Assembly (NCBI GenBank): GCA_024362935.1
Contig: JANCRA010000118.1
Location: 144,001 to 208,000 of the forward strand
Direction: 5' to 3'
Source of the DNA: Setophaga petechia
Lineage: Eukaryota; Chordata; Aves; Passeriformes; Parulidae
Length of the DNA stretch: 64,000 bases
The notes beneath the pieces were generated by a model. It did not search any database, had not been told where the DNA came from, and worked only from the letters and a program-made list of their open reading frames with translations. Below, in pieces: positions 1 to 11,980 of this stretch (position 1 is its first letter; each line of letters starts with the position of its first letter). A program made the translations under genes and the position numbers.

Positions 1-900
1 AAATGGAAAAAAACAGCCAAATAAACCAGAGGTTCATGTGTGGCACTCCAAGGGGACATGAAGGTGACAAAGGAGAGGTGACACTGGGGCTGCAGGACAC
101 CTCCTGTCCCTGGGATTTTGGTAGAAAGGGACATGAATAAATAAACTCCAATAAATGACTTTATTTAGAGCATGGCCACAGCCAGGGCAGTTTCCCACCC
201 CTTGGTCTGTGGCACTTTCCTTTTGTCACAGCATTTCCATGGCACATTTCCCATTATTCCAATATAAAATGGAAAAAACAGCCAAAGAAATTGGAGATTT
301 GTGTGTGGCACTCAAGGGCACAGGAGGTGACAGGTCCAGTGCATGAAGGTGACAGAGGAGAGGTGACACTGGGGCTGCAGGACACCTCCTGTCCCTGGGA
401 TTTCGATAGAAAGGAACTTGAATAAATAAACTCCAATAAATGACTTTATTTAGAGCATGGCCACATTGAAGGCAGCTTCCCACCCCATGGCCCTGTGGCA
501 CTTTCCTTTTGTCACAGCATTTCCATCCCACATCTCCCATTATTCCAATCTAAAATAGAAAAAACAGCCAAAGAAATTGGAGATTTGTGTGTGGCACTCC
601 AAGGGGACATGAAGGTGACAGAGGAGAAGTTACACTGGGGCTGCAGGACACCTCCTGTCCATGGGATTTTGGTAGAAAGGGACATGAATAAATAAACTCC
701 AATAAATGACTTTATTTAGAGCATGGCCACAGCCAGGGCAGTTTCCCACCCCTTGGTCTGTGTCCCTTTCCTTTTGTCACAGCATTTCCATGCCATTATT
801 CCAATCTAAAATGGAAAAAAGAAACCAGAGGTTCATGTGTGGCACTCCAAGGGGACAGGGGGTGGCCAAGGGGAGGTGACACTGCAGGACAGCCCCTGCC
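1..900. repeat. Tandem repeat, monomer about 256-286 bp, 3 copies plus a partial
   Basis: Monomers start near 1, 267, 553 and 809 at the recurring text AAATGGAAAAAACAGCC. Each holds a GGGGCTGCAGGACACCTCCTG block, then a CCAATAAATGACTTTATTTA block, then a CTTTTGTCACAGCATTTCC block. The fourth copy decays after about 900. Copies differ by point changes and small indels. Each full monomer carries AATAAA on the plus strand and TTTATT (AATAAA on the minus strand) within about 35 bp. The array probably starts before the window. Family unknown. Confidence 0.9.
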
Positions 901-1190
901 ACACGTCCCAGCAGTGTCCCCAGCTCAGGACAGGTGAGACCATCACAGCTCTGGGGACTCAAGGCTCTCTCACAGGTCAGTAAATGACAGGAAAACTCTT
1001 CCCTGCCTTTCCTTCACTCCCTGTCCCCAGGGAAAGGAGCTTGTCCCTCTGCATTCCCACTCTGGATCCCAGAATCCCTCTGTCCATGGGTTACAGCTGG
1101 GAATTCCTGCACAGGGAGAGAGCTGAAGATGCTGAGAGGCAGAAAAAATGGGAAACAGCTCCTCCAAGGTATCCATCCTGCCATTCCCAC

Positions 1191-1710
1191 AACTCTCCCT
1201 TCCTCAAGTTTTTTTTCCTATGAGATAATTCCATTTCCTTCTGACTGGAACCAGCCCTGAGCTCAGTCCTGCAGCTCTCTCGGGCTCCTGGGACCATCCC
1301 TGAACTCAGTCCTGCAGCCCCAGCAAAGCTCCTAAAACCAGCCCTGAGCTCAGTCCTGCAGCCCCAGTTCCCCATGGCTCCTGGAACCACTTCCCACAAC
1401 TCTCCCTTCCTGAAGTTTATTTCCTCTCAGATAATTCCATTTCCTTCTGACTGGAACCAGCCCTGAGCTCAGTCCTGCAGCTCTCTCGGGCTCCTGGGAC
1501 CATCCCTGAGCTCAGTCCTGCAGGCCCAGCTCCAGCAGAGCTCCTAAAACCAGCCCTGAGCTCAGTCCTGCAGCCCCAGCTCCAGCAGAGCTCCTAAAAC
1601 CATCCCTGAGCTCAGTGCTGCAGCCCCAGCTCCCCATGGCTCCTGGAACCACTTCTCTGTTTTCCTGCAGTTTTTTCCTCTCAGATAATTCCATTTCCTT
1701 CTGACTGCAC
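1191..1710. repeat. Tandem repeat, period 207 bp, with an inner CTGAGCTCAGTCCTGCAG repeat
   Basis: AACTCTCCCTTCCT recurs at 1191 and 1398, giving a 207 bp period; a third partial copy keeps the TCAGATAATTCCATTTCC block near 1680. Inside each unit, CTGAGCTCAGTCCTGCAGCC occurs several times with about 40-60 bp spacing, so the array has two levels. Open frames on both strands here are repeat products. Confidence 0.85.
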
Positions 1711-2494
1711 TCACGTGGAACAGGAGCCCTTCCCTGGGGCAGGCTGCCCTTCCTTCCAGCTTTCCATGAAATGTGGTTTTCTAATTCTGTGCTCTTTGCA
1801 TCTGGGAAGAATTTGGGTTTTGAGGAATTTTGTCCAGTTTCCTTAACTCCAGGAGATGGATGGTCCTGACTGCCCAACAGAGGCTGGTCCATGCCAGAAT
1901 CAGGGAATGCCTTCCCATAAAACCAAGGCACCTCATGGATTAGAATGATCCCATTGGAATGGGGCAGATTTGGGGTTAAATTCACCCTTCAGTGCCAGGC
2001 AGGGCTCTGTGGGAAGAGAATTTACAACATTCCCTGTGGGGAATCCTCATGGATCTGTGCAAGGCGACCAGGCAGAGTCTCTCCATGAGGAATGGGGCCC
2101 TGGGAATTCTTCAGGAATTTCACAGCCAGGAGCTGAGGGTGTCTGAAGGGCTGGATGTTGGATTCCTGTCCCACAGGAGGGACCTGCAGCAAACCCCACT
2201 GCTGGGAGAGGATGGAAAATATTTATCAGCTATCCCACAGGTTTTTTTCCTGAGACCAAGGCAATCTTATTCCCACCTAGGAATTCTCTCTCATTTAAAA
2301 ATCCACCCTGCCCAAGGTTCCTGAGGCCCCTGTCTGGCAGCTGGGAGTGTAATTAATGATTTAAACAGAGCCCCGTGGTTAACGAGATTGAAGAACCAGA
2401 GCTGGCAGGCTCAGGTCTCCAGCCCTGCCTTGAGAGCATCGATTTTACACAGGAGAGCATCTGGGACAGCAGCTCCTCTCCTGCTGCAGGAAAA
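1711..2494. other. No feature seen
   Basis: About 0.8 kb of ordinary mixed-composition sequence between two tandem arrays. I see no recognisable coding exon, RNA or mobile element. Confidence 0.5.
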
Positions 2495-3545
2495 GGGTGA
2501 GAATTCTGCACCCAGGAGCAAGAAAATGGGTGGATTCTGCCCCAGGAGTGAGAAAAGGGGAGGATTCTGCCCCTGGGGACAAGAAAATGGGGGATTTATG
2601 CTCCAAGGAGCAAGAAAAGGGTTGATTTCTGCCTCAGGAGTGAGAAAAGGGTGGATTCTACCCCTAGGGGAAAGAAAATGGGTGGATTTCTGCCCCTGGG
2701 GGCAAAAAAAAGGGTGGATTTCTGCCCCAGGAGTAAGAAAAGGGGTGGATTTTGCCCTTGGAGCAAGAAAAGGGTGGATCCCTCTCCCCAGGGGCAAGAG
2801 AAGGGTGGATTTCTGCTCCCAGGAGCAGGAAAAATGCTGGATCCCTCTCCCCAGGAGCAAGAAAAGGGTGAATTTCTGCCTCAGAAGCAAGAAAAGGACT
2901 GGGATTCTGCCCCTGGGTGCAAGAAAAGAGTGGATTTCCATCTCTGGGAGAAAGAAAAGGGTGGATTTCTGCCCCCAGGAACAAGAAAAGGGTGGGTTTC
3001 TGCCTCAGGAGCAAGAGAAGGGGTGGATTCAGCCTCTAGAACCAAGAAAGGACTGGAATTCTGCCCCCAGGAGCAAGAAAAGGGGTGGATTTTGCACCTG
3101 GGTGCAAGAAAAGGGTGGATTTCTGTCTCTGGGAGCAAGAAAAGGGTGGATTCCTGCCTCAGGAGCGAGAAAAGGACTGGAATTCTGCCCCTATGTGCAA
3201 GAAAAGTGTGGATTTCCATCTCTGGGAGAAAGAAAAGGGTAGATTTCTGCCTCAGGAGCAAGAAAAGGGGTGGATTCTGCCCCTAGGAGCAAGAGAAGGG
3301 ATGGATTTCTGCTCCTGTGGGCAAGAAAAGGGGTGGATTTCTGCCCCAGGAGAGAGAAATGGGGTGGATTATGCCCCTAGGAGCAAGAAAATTGGCAGAT
3401 TTCTGCCCCAGGAAGCAAGAGAAGAGTGGATTTCTGCCCCCAGGAACAAGAAAAGGGGTGGGTTTCTGCCCCAGGAGTGAGAAAAGGACTGGAATTCTGC
3501 CCCTGGGGGCAAGAAAAGGGGTGGATTTCTGTCCCTGGGATCACA
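2495..3545. repeat. Minisatellite, 31-33 bp unit, about 32 copies
   Basis: The unit reads roughly AGCAAGAAAAGGGGTGGATT followed by TCTGCCCCAGG. Units differ in one or two bases and in length by 1-2 bp. Several frames stay open for hundreds of bases on both strands, giving lysine/glycine/phenylalanine-rich peptides on plus and HPFL-rich peptides on minus. The peptide style changes where a unit is 31 or 32 rather than 33 bp, as expected without frame constraint. Not a gene. Confidence 0.92.
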
Positions 3546-3845
3546 GAGACCAGCAGAGCCCTGGAAATGCAGAGACTGCACCTCCCTGTGCCCAGAGAGG
3601 GGTGGGAAGAGTTTTCCACCTGGAAAAAAGGAGGAAAAATCTCCCCCTGAGACTGATGGAAAACCATCAGGGCTGGGAACATCTGCACCCCCAGCAGGGA
3701 AGTAACTGCACCATTCGTGGGGGGAAATCCATGGAAACCAGGGATGGAAACCAGGGGAAATTCCCTGGGATTTATCTGGGGCTTGGCTTGCTGCCCTCAG
3801 GCCTGAGGTTGGCTGGATTGCAGAAATTCCATCGATTTTCCACGG
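3546..3845. other. No feature seen
   Basis: Ordinary sequence between the 31-33 bp minisatellite and the AAGGG array. Confidence 0.4.
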
Positions 3846-3848
3846 GGA

Positions 3849-4049
3849 GGAAGGGAAGGGAAGGGAAGGGAAGGGAAGGGAAGGGAAGGGAAGGGAAGGG
3901 AAGGGAAGGGAAGGGAAGGGAAGGGAAGGGAAGGGAAGGGAAGGGAAGGGAAGGGAAGGGAAGGGAAGGGAAGGGAAGGGAAGGGAAGGGAAGGGAAGGG
4001 AAGGGAAGGGAAGGGAAGGGAAGGGAAGGGAAGGGAAGGGAAGGGAAGG
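3849..4049. repeat. (AAGGG)n microsatellite, about 40 units
   Basis: A nearly perfect AAGGG tract about 200 bp long. The plus strand has G-triplets every 5 bp, a pattern that can form G-quadruplexes; the minus strand is pure CCCTT. A frame is open on each strand only because the tract has no stop codon. A similar, longer tract lies at 55.9-56.2 kb. Confidence 0.97.
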
Positions 4050-4299
4050 TCCATGTGCCCCTGCAGAGCAGCTCCTCAGTGTGTATGAACTGATGAATTC
4101 CTCATGCATTCATGGGGAAAAAAAGAGTCCAAAGCCTCTCCTCATCCTCCATGGCTTTTCAGGGCAACCCCTGGCTCCCCTGCAGTGCCGTGCCTGTCCC
4201 TGTCCTGTGCCTGTTTGGGAGGGCTGGGGCTGTTACTGACCCCCTGCACAAGCAGAAATCTCCTCCAGGGCCTGGAGTTTTCCTGCTCATCCTGTCAGG

Positions 4300-6935
4300 T
4301 AACTGCATGGCTGTAACAGCTCCATGGCTGTGATTCCCTGGCTGTAACTCATTCCACGGCTGTAACAATTCCTTGGCTGTGACTTCATGGCTGTAACAAT
4401 TCCATAGCTGTAACCCCATGGCTGTAACCCCATGATTGCAACTCACTCCATGGCTGTGACTCAATGTTTTTAACTCATTCCGTGGCTGTAACTCCATGGC
4501 TGTAACTCATTCCATGGCAGCAACAACTGTATGGCTGTTACTCAATGAGTTTAATTCACTCCACTGCTGTAACTCCATGCCTGTAACTCCATGGTTGTAA
4601 CAATTCCACGGCTGTAACTCATTCCACAGCTGCAATTCCATGGCTGTCACTCCATGGTTTTAACTCCATGGGTCTAATTCATTCCATGGCTGTGTCTGCA
4701 TGACTGTAACAATTCCATGGCTGCAACAGCTCCATGGATGTAACTCATTCCATGGCTGTAACTCTATGGTTTTAGCTCCACAGCTGTAATTCCATGCTGC
4801 AACTCAATGATTTTAACTCATGCCATGGCTGCAATTCCATGGTTGTAGCAACTGCATGGCTGTAAATCCATGGTTCTAATTCAACAATTTCAATTCATCC
4901 ATGGCTGTAACAGCTCCATGGCTCTAACTCATTCCATGGCTGTAATTCCATGACTGTAACCCCATGGTTTTAATTCCATGGCTCCAACTCATTCCATGGC
5001 TGTGACTGCATGGCTGCAACAGCTCCATGGATATAACTCATTCCATGACTGTAACTCCACAGCTGTAACTCAATGAGTTTAATTCACTCCATGGCTGTAA
5101 TACCACGCCTGTAACTCCGTGGCTGTAACAATTCCATGGCTGCAATTCCATAGCTGTAACAACTCCAAGGCTCTAACCCATTCCATGGCTGTGACTGCAT
5201 TACTGTAACAATTCCATGGCTGCAACAGCTCCATGGCTGTAATTCATTCCATGGCTGTAATTCCACAGCTGTAATTCCATGGCTGTACCTCAAAGAGTTT
5301 AATTCACTCCATGCCTGTAACTCCATGCCTGTAACTCCATGCCTGTAACTCATTTCATGGCTGTAACAACTCCATGACTGTAAATCCATGGCTGTAACTC
5401 AATGAGTTTAATTCACTCCATGGCTGTAACAACTCCATGGCTCTAACTCATTCCATGGCTGTAACTTATTCCATGGCAGCAACAACTCCATGGCTGTTAC
5501 TCAATGAGTTTAATTCATTCCATGGCTGTAACTCTATGGTTTTAACTCCATGGCTCTAAAAACTGCATGGCTGTAAATCCATGGCTGTAACTCAATGAGT
5601 TTAATTCACTCCATGGCTGTAATTCCATGCCTGTAACTCTGTGGCTGTAACAATTCCACGGCTGCAACTCCATGGCTGTAAGAGCTCTATGGCTGTAATT
5701 CATTGGTTTTAACTCCATGGCTGTAACTCATTCCATGGCTGTAACTCATTCCATGGCTTTAGCTCCACAGCTGCAATTCCATGGCTGTAATTCCATGGTT
5801 TTAACCCCATGGCTGTAATTCTGTGGCTGTAATTCCATGGCTGTAACTCATTCCATGGCTGTAATTCCATGGTTTTAACTCCATAGCTACAATTCCATGG
5901 CTGTAATTCCATGGCTGTAACCCCATGGATGTAACTTATTCCATAGTTGTAACCCCACGTTTTAACTCCACATCTCTAACTCATTCCATGGCTGTAACCC
6001 CACGGTTTTAATTCCATGGATGTAACTCATTCCATGGCTGTAACCCCACGGTTTTAACTCCACATCTCTAACTCATTCCATGGCTGTAATCCCATGGTTT
6101 TAATTCCACAGCTACAATTCCATGGCTGTAACCCCACGGATGTAACTCATTCCACGGCTGTAACCCCATGTTTTAACTCCACATCTCTAACTCATTCCAT
6201 GGCTGAAACCCCACGGTTTTAATTCCACAGCTACAATTCCATGGCTGTAACTCCATGGCTGTAACCCCATGGATGTAACTCATTCCATGGCTGTAGCCCC
6301 ACGGTTTTAACTCCACAGCTCTAACTCATTCCATGGCTGTAACCCCATGTTTTAACTCCATGGATGTAACTCATTCCATGGCTGTAACCCCATGGTTTTA
6401 ACTCCATGGATGTAACTCATTCCATGGCTGTAACCCCATGTTTTAACTCCATGGATGTAACTCATTCCATGGCTGTAACCCCATGTTTTAACTCCATGGA
6501 TGTAACTCATTCCATGGCTGTAACCCCATGTTTTAATTCCACAGCTCTAACTCATTTCATAGCTGTAACCCCATGTTTTAACTCCATGGATGTAACTCAT
6601 TCCACGGCTGTAACCCCATGTTTTAACTCCACAGCTCTAACTCATTCCGTGGCTGTAACCCCACGGTTTTAACTCCACAGCTCTAACTCATTTCATGGCT
6701 GTAACCCCACGGTTTTAACTCCACAGCTCTAACTCATTCCGTGGCTGTAACCCCACGGTTTTAACTCCACAGCTCTAACTCATTTCATGGCTGTAACCCC
6801 ACGGTTTTAACTCCACAGCTCTAACTCATTCCGTGGCTGTAACCCCCTGTTTTAACTCCACAGCTCTAACTCATTCCCTGGCTGTAACTCTGCGGCTGTA
6901 CCTCAATGATTTTAACTCATTGCACAGCCATAATT
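4300..6935. repeat. Large degenerate minisatellite (CCATGGCTGTAACTCATT type), 2.6 kb
   Basis: Units of about 14-18 bp built on TCCATGGCTGTAACTCATT, TCCATGGTTTTAAC and CAATGAGTTTAATTCACTCC. The palindrome CCATGG recurs in most units. The left part (4300-5930) is irregular. The right part (about 5930-6870) is more regular with a 45 bp composite unit (ATGGCTGTAACCCCATGTTT then TAACTCCATGGATGTAACTC). As 45 is a multiple of 3, a frame with a 15-residue repeat (MDVTHSMAVTPCFNS) is open at 6406-6672. It is the repeat read as protein, not a recognised gene. Confidence 0.93.
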
Positions 6936-7183
6936 CCACGGCTGTCCTGCCTCCTTCCTGCCCGGCACAGAGTTTCCTCCGAGCTGGTGATGTCATGGCA
7001 GCTAATGGGCTTTAATTGTGCTCTGCACTCGCTAACAATCAGCTGAAAGCTCATTAAGCACCAGCCTGCGGCTGTTGAGAGCAGCGCTGGCTCCTCACAA
7101 ACCCTCTGCTGGGTGTAATTTTCCTTCAGAGCACGGCACAAGCAGCTTGGGGTCAGATCAAGGGTCCTGCAGCAGGGTGCTGG
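6936..7183. other. Unassigned AT-rich single-copy block
   Basis: Contains ATGGCAGCTAATGGGCTTTA, CTAACAATCAGCTGAAAGCT and CATTAAGCACC. These TAAT-type and CAGCTG motifs resemble conserved non-coding elements, but conservation cannot be judged from one sequence. No frame is recognisable. Confidence 0.3.
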
Positions 7184-8410
7184 AGCAGATCCAGCATTTC
7201 TGGGCTGCAGGATGTTTTCCTTGACTGGAATTCATCCCGGGCAGCTGTGGGTGAGCAGGGAGAGGAGGGAGATGCTTCCCCAGATTCATTTCCCCATTGG
7301 TTTGTGCTTCTGGGATGGAATCAGAGAATGGTTTAGGTTGGAAGAGACCTCCAAAGCTGACCAAACACCACGTACCAACTAAATCAGAGCCCTGAGTGCT
7401 ACATCCAGGTGTTTCTTGAGGTTTTTCAAAGTTAAAGGGGGAATTTTGCAGTCAGCAACCATTAAAAAAATTCCTTTTGAGAACTTTTTCCTATTGTCTT
7501 TTGAATCCACATAGATTTTCAGCACCCCAGTTGTGCTTTGAGGTTTCCCAGCCACTCCTGGCTCAGGCTGGGAGTTCTTCCCCTTTATTTCCCTCTGCTG
7601 AGGGAGGGAAATAAAAGGTGATTTCCATCACCTGAAGGATTCTCTGAGAAGAAGAGGATCAGTGGAAGGGCTACAGAGACCCGGGAACAAGGCAGGGCCT
7701 CTGGGATGGAATCAGAGAATGATTTAGATTGGACCAAACACCACTTACCAACTAAACCAGAGCCCTGAGTGCTACACCCAGGTGTTTCTTGAGGTTTTTC
7801 AAGGTTAAAAGGGGGGATTTTGCTGTCAGCAATCCTAAAAATATTCCTTTTAAGAACTTTTTTCCTGCTGTCTTTTGAATCCATGTAAATTTTCAGCACC
7901 CCAGTTGTGCTCAGAGGTTTCCCAGCCGCTCCTGGCTCAGGCTGGGAGCTCTTCCTCTTTAATTCCCTCTGCTGAGGGAGGGAAATAAAAGGTGATTTCC
8001 ATCACCTGAAGGATCCTCTGAGAGGAAGAGGATCAGTGGAAGGGCTACAGAGACCCGGGAACAAGGCAGGGAGATGTGGAGCATCCTTTGCCAGCTCCAG
8101 CAAAGGGGTGTGGGGGACATCTGGAGCTTGCACAGGATCCCAGGAATACGGGAAGGGCAGGAGAGGAAAACCCTGTGACAAGATAAAACCAGTGAAACCC
8201 AGGTAGGGAAAATGTCTTGTGCTGCCTCCTTGTCACCCCACAGTGTCTGGGATTGTTTCTGGTGTGAGATCCCTGGGAAAGGCCCTGGGGAGCCTCTGAG
8301 GGCTGGGATGTGTCCCTGGAGCAGCCCCATGGAGCAGATCCAGCATTTGAGGGCTGCAGGGTGTTTTCCTTGACTGGAATTCCTCCCAGGGCAGCCCTTC
8401 CCTTGCTGAA
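7184..8410. repeat. Nested duplication block: 391 bp tandem pair plus flanking copies
   Basis: CTGGGATGGAATCAGAGAAT begins copies at about 7310 and 7701 (period 391); each runs to ACCCGGGAACAAGGCAGGG near 7697 and 8071. Outside the pair, the 65 bp segment starting GGAGCAGATCCAGCATTT at about 7184 recurs near 8331. The unit includes a short CR1-like stretch and AAATAAAAGGTGATTTCC. The two copies are roughly 90% alike by eye. Confidence 0.85.
7318..7440 (-). mobile_element. CR1-like LINE fragment inside the 391 bp repeat
   Basis: AATCAGAGAATGGTTTAGGT, GGAAGAGACCTCCAAAG and GAGTGCTACATCCAGGTGTT match the style of avian CR1 3' ends in reverse complement, where the element's 3' tail lies at the left. 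The second copy at 7708-7815 lost part of the GGAAGAGACCTCC segment. Short, diverged, no coding capacity. Confidence 0.65.
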
Positions 8411-8544
8411 GGCTGCAGGAGAACCTGGGAAGGGCTCAGGATGCCCCACCTGAGGTTGGGCCAGCCTTTGAGGGGCTTCAGCCTGGGCTTTGGGGTGACC
8501 CAAGGGGGTTTGGGGCTCCCTGCTTGTGGGAACTCATCCCACAG

Positions 8545-9070
8545 CATGTCCAGAGTTGCTGAGGACCCCATCAGGGGGCTCAGAGACCCTAGCACACAGC
8601 CCAGAGCACCTGGGGATTTGATTTTGACCCCTGGAACAAGTTACCAGCTTTGTATGAGGACCTGAAAGTCACACAGGTTTGAATGGTGTAATAATAAAAT
8701 ACGCACAGGGTGAAAATGTAGATTTTAGGATTTTTGGCGTGGGGATTATGGGGACAAGATGGAGGAATCTGAGTGGGTCTAGTCCTTCTTTCTTCTTCTT
8801 GTTCTCCATTTTCTGCAGTGATGTTGGCACTTTGGGATTGCTTTAGAGTAGAAGTGCACTGTCTAACACAGGTGATAGGTATTGGGAATTAAGTGTAAAT
8901 ATGTTATATGTAGTTTGTAGTATAAAAGGACAACACCTCCTCAGGGGTGGTCAGAGTGCCTGTGGCTGCCCTGTGAGCAGACCTCAGCTGGGCAGAAAGA
9001 AAATTTTATAGATAAGAATTAATAAACAACCTCAAGACCAAAAAGCGAAGAGTCCAGACTCGTTCTTTGT
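8545..9070 (+). mobile_element. Solo LTR of an endogenous retrovirus (shared family with 38.7 kb)
   Basis: A 0.5 kb segment matches, in reverse complement, 38730-39300: both share the CAGGGGGCTCAGAGACCCT block, ACAAGATGGAGGAATCTG, CACAGGTGAT and AATAAACAACCT. Promoter-like features are in order: TATAAAAGG near 8931 and AATAAA at 9021, about 90 bp apart, as in an LTR U3-R layout. The left edge is approximate and the right end diverges after CTCGTTCTTT. No internal retroviral gene is attached. Confidence 0.7.
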
Positions 9071-9306
9071 TGTTACCATATGTAGTTAGCATAGTTCTAA
9101 AGTCTCATACCTTCTCGATGATTTTCTTGCAGGCAGCTCTTCACAGGGGTGATGTTCCTGCTTCTTCTTCAGGGCTCCTCCAGGCTCTCTCTGACTGGCC
9201 CAGCCCTTTTATCCCAAACCTTCTCATGGGGCTACAGCTGCCACCCAATTAAGGGCATCACAGCTGCAGCCCATTTACAGTAACGAGAATTGGAGCAGGG
9301 TCACTT

Positions 9307-9410
9307 ATACAATACACAGATCTTTTATACAATACATAGATCTTTTATACAATACACAGATCTTTTATACAATACATAGATCTTTTATACAATACATAGA
9401 TCTTTTACTG
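9307..9410. repeat. 20 bp minisatellite, about 5 copies
   Basis: Unit ATACAATACACAGATCTTTT, alternating with a CATAG variant. The array is short and clean; a loose partial unit (ATACAATACACACT) appears after 9420. Confidence 0.95.
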
Positions 9411-9419
9411 AGAGGCCAG

Positions 9420-11458
9420 CTATACAATACACACTATAATCTCACGGCCCCTACAGTTCTTTGGTCGCGCAGGCCAAAACAGAAACACCCTGCACATTTT
9501 GGGGCAGAAAATATCAACAGCAACCCGAGACCTGCTGGCACAGGGGATGGAGAAAGCCCTGAGCTCCTTCTCCAGCCTGGAGTTCCAGGCTTCTCCTCCA
9601 AGGAGTTCCAGACTGTTCCCAGCCAGGACTGTGGGATTTGATGCCCTCAAAGCATCTGGGCACACTGCCCCACCCTGCTGAGCCCAGAGGTGCAGCTGCC
9701 TTCAAAGCTCGATAAAAATGTGGTGTTTGCCTCTCAACCAGACAGCAGAGGAGAAAAGTCCTTGGGAATGGAGAAAACATGAAATTTATGGCAATTTACC
9801 TGAGCCTTCAAGGTCTTTCAGGTGCTGCCATGGTATCAACAATTCCCTGTTTGCCTGGCCCTCCCCAGGGCTGCTCTGGGCATCAGGAAATGGCCATGGA
9901 GCTCCTGCTCAGGCCTCCACCCCATGGGCTGCTCCAGGCCTGCGTGGCTGATTGGATTAGAGAGAAATAATTTAATGATCTGGAAGTGATGAGGGACAGG
10001 ATGGCTGATCCCAGGGGTGGCCCCATGCCAAGGGGAGCTCATCCAGCCAGTGAGATCCCCCTGGAGCTTGAGAGGGAATCAGGGATGGGCCTGGGGCAGG
10101 GCAGGAGCTCCAGGGCTGGTTCTGATCTCATTTCATGCCTTCATAGCTCCTGGTTCACACAGATCTCACTGAGGCTCTGAGCAGGAATTGATTCATTCAT
10201 CCAGCTTTTCCTGGAGCTCTGGAGCCCTTCTGTGCCTGTTCCACCCAAAAAGATGGATGAGGAATCCCTGCACCAGGAATATTTGATTTCTTCTTGTCTG
10301 AGTTTCACCCTGAGGATTTTGGGAACCAAAACTCCTAAATTTGATGGGTTATGCTGAGGTTTGGGGAGTTTTTAAAGGAGTGAAAAGGGAACTTCTAGAC
10401 CATATTCCTGGGAACTGGGCTTGGATACCTGGAGTGGCTGTTTCTCACCTTGCAGGTGCCTCCCTGCAGATCTGCAGGGAGCCCAAGGGTTTCTTGGCAT
10501 TCAGAGCTCTCTCAGCCTGCAAAGCCACTAATTTCTTGCTATTCCTGCATTTGAGAATCTTGAATTCCATTGAAATCTGAATTTCTGTTGTGATTTTTCA
10601 TGGGTTTTCTCCCCCAAGCAGGATTTGTGCAGAGCAAGAGGTGCCCTGAGATGAAATATGGGGTTGATCTGCATGGGAAAAAATCCCTGTAAAGTCCAGG
10701 AAAAGGGGATTGACGCCCCTGGGGGACACAGAAAACCAGGGACAAACCCAGAATCCTTGGACTGGGCAGTTGCTTGGGTCAGTAACCTCAGACAGGGCTC
10801 CCAGACCAGGTTTCCTCGTTGTCACAAAGCAGGATTTGCTGTTATCCACCAAATAAGGGAAAGCAGCAATCAATTCTCTCCAGAGCTATAATTAACTGTG
10901 TTCCCTGGGTTGTGCCAATACCAGGGGGGAACAGAAAACCAAGGAAAAACAAGTCTTGAAATGTCATTTCCTTCATCCACCTGTCAGAGCAGGCTTAGCT
11001 GGGAATTCCTGAGACCTCTGTGCTCCAAAACCCTGGGAGATGGGGCCTCCATGGCCTCCCCAGGCAATTCCCTGTGCCCAGAAATCTCCATCCCTGGATT
11101 GTTTTCTCAAATCTCCGTTCCAGCCTCCTCTCTGCAGCATTGTCTTGTCTTGTCCTGCCTGCCCTGCTCGTGAAGGACCTGCTCCACCCTTCCTCTTCCT
11201 GGAAATTCTTGCTTCCCTCAACCTTCTCATTTTTGGGCATCTCAGCCCATGGTATTTCTCACTCTCTTCTGTGCTCTTGCCCATCAGCATTATCATTTTT
11301 TGAGATATTTTTTCAGCTGGCCAAGGTCATTTGAAGCTCGTTTTGCTGCATCCATGGAGCCATTTCCTGGATGCCTGGCTGTGGTTGTCCCTGGGATTTG
11401 GACAGGAGCTTGTACCCACTTCACAACAAAACTCAGGGCAGAAAGAAAAAGGTCCTGG
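9420..11458. other. No feature seen (2 kb)
   Basis: One of the longer runs of ordinary sequence in the window. I see no recognisable exon, RNA gene or mobile element. Short open frames of 60-107 codons occur on both strands without protein-like signatures. Confidence 0.45.
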
Positions 11459-11980
11459 TGATGCCTTGTGAAGGCTGACCTAGGACAGAGACTGGACAGA
11501 GTTAAAGAATAAAGCAGGGATTTATTCAAAGGATCTCCTCAATGGATCCACCTTGGGCAGCACCAGAGCCCAGCCAGGGCTGCACCCAAGATGAACCAAA
11601 ATGGTCCCAAAATGAACCCAAGATGAACCAAAATGGCCCCAAAATGAACCCAAGATGAACCAAAATGGTCCCAAAATGCACGGCCGGGCACGGGGTCTGT
11701 CCCTGGGATCAGTTCTGCTCCATTTGCATCTTGCAGTTCATTGTCCCATCCCAGCTTTAGCCCAGGCAGTCCCATCCTTGTTTTTCTCTCTCCAGCCCAC
11801 GGTGTTTGTGCTCCTGGGCTGAGATTTGGATCATTTGTCCTTGGTGCCCAGCTGGAGCAGGAATTGTTTTGTCTCCCTGCTCTGTGCACAGAGCTCACCA
11901 TCCCCTGATGTGAAGCCCAGACCCACACACTAAAGCAGCACAGAATGTGAAAAATATAAAAACTAAAACCTCAGGCATCA
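11459..11980 (-). mobile_element. Solo LTR, 522 bp, with terminal inverted repeats TGATGCCT/AGGCATCA
   Basis: The plus strand begins TGATGCCTTGTGAAGG and ends CTCAGGCATCA, so the ends form an inverted repeat starting TG and ending CA, the standard LTR pattern. On the minus strand AATAAA (complement at 11521-11526) lies near the 3' end. A 32 bp tandem repeat sits inside. Flanks TCCTGG and CTGAAA do not form a clear target-site duplication; at most a 4 bp CTGG/CTGA match. Confidence 0.75.
11588..11681. repeat. 32 bp tandem repeat inside the LTR, about 3 copies
   Basis: Unit GATGAACCAAAATGGTCCCA plus AAATGAACCCAA. It lies in the part of the LTR that precedes the polyadenylation signal on the minus strand, so copy number would change LTR length and perhaps activity. 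Confidence 0.9.

Noticed and set aside
3849..4049. Telomere-like G-rich repeat
   Set aside because: The unit is AAGGG, not TTAGGG; no telomeric motif run was seen.
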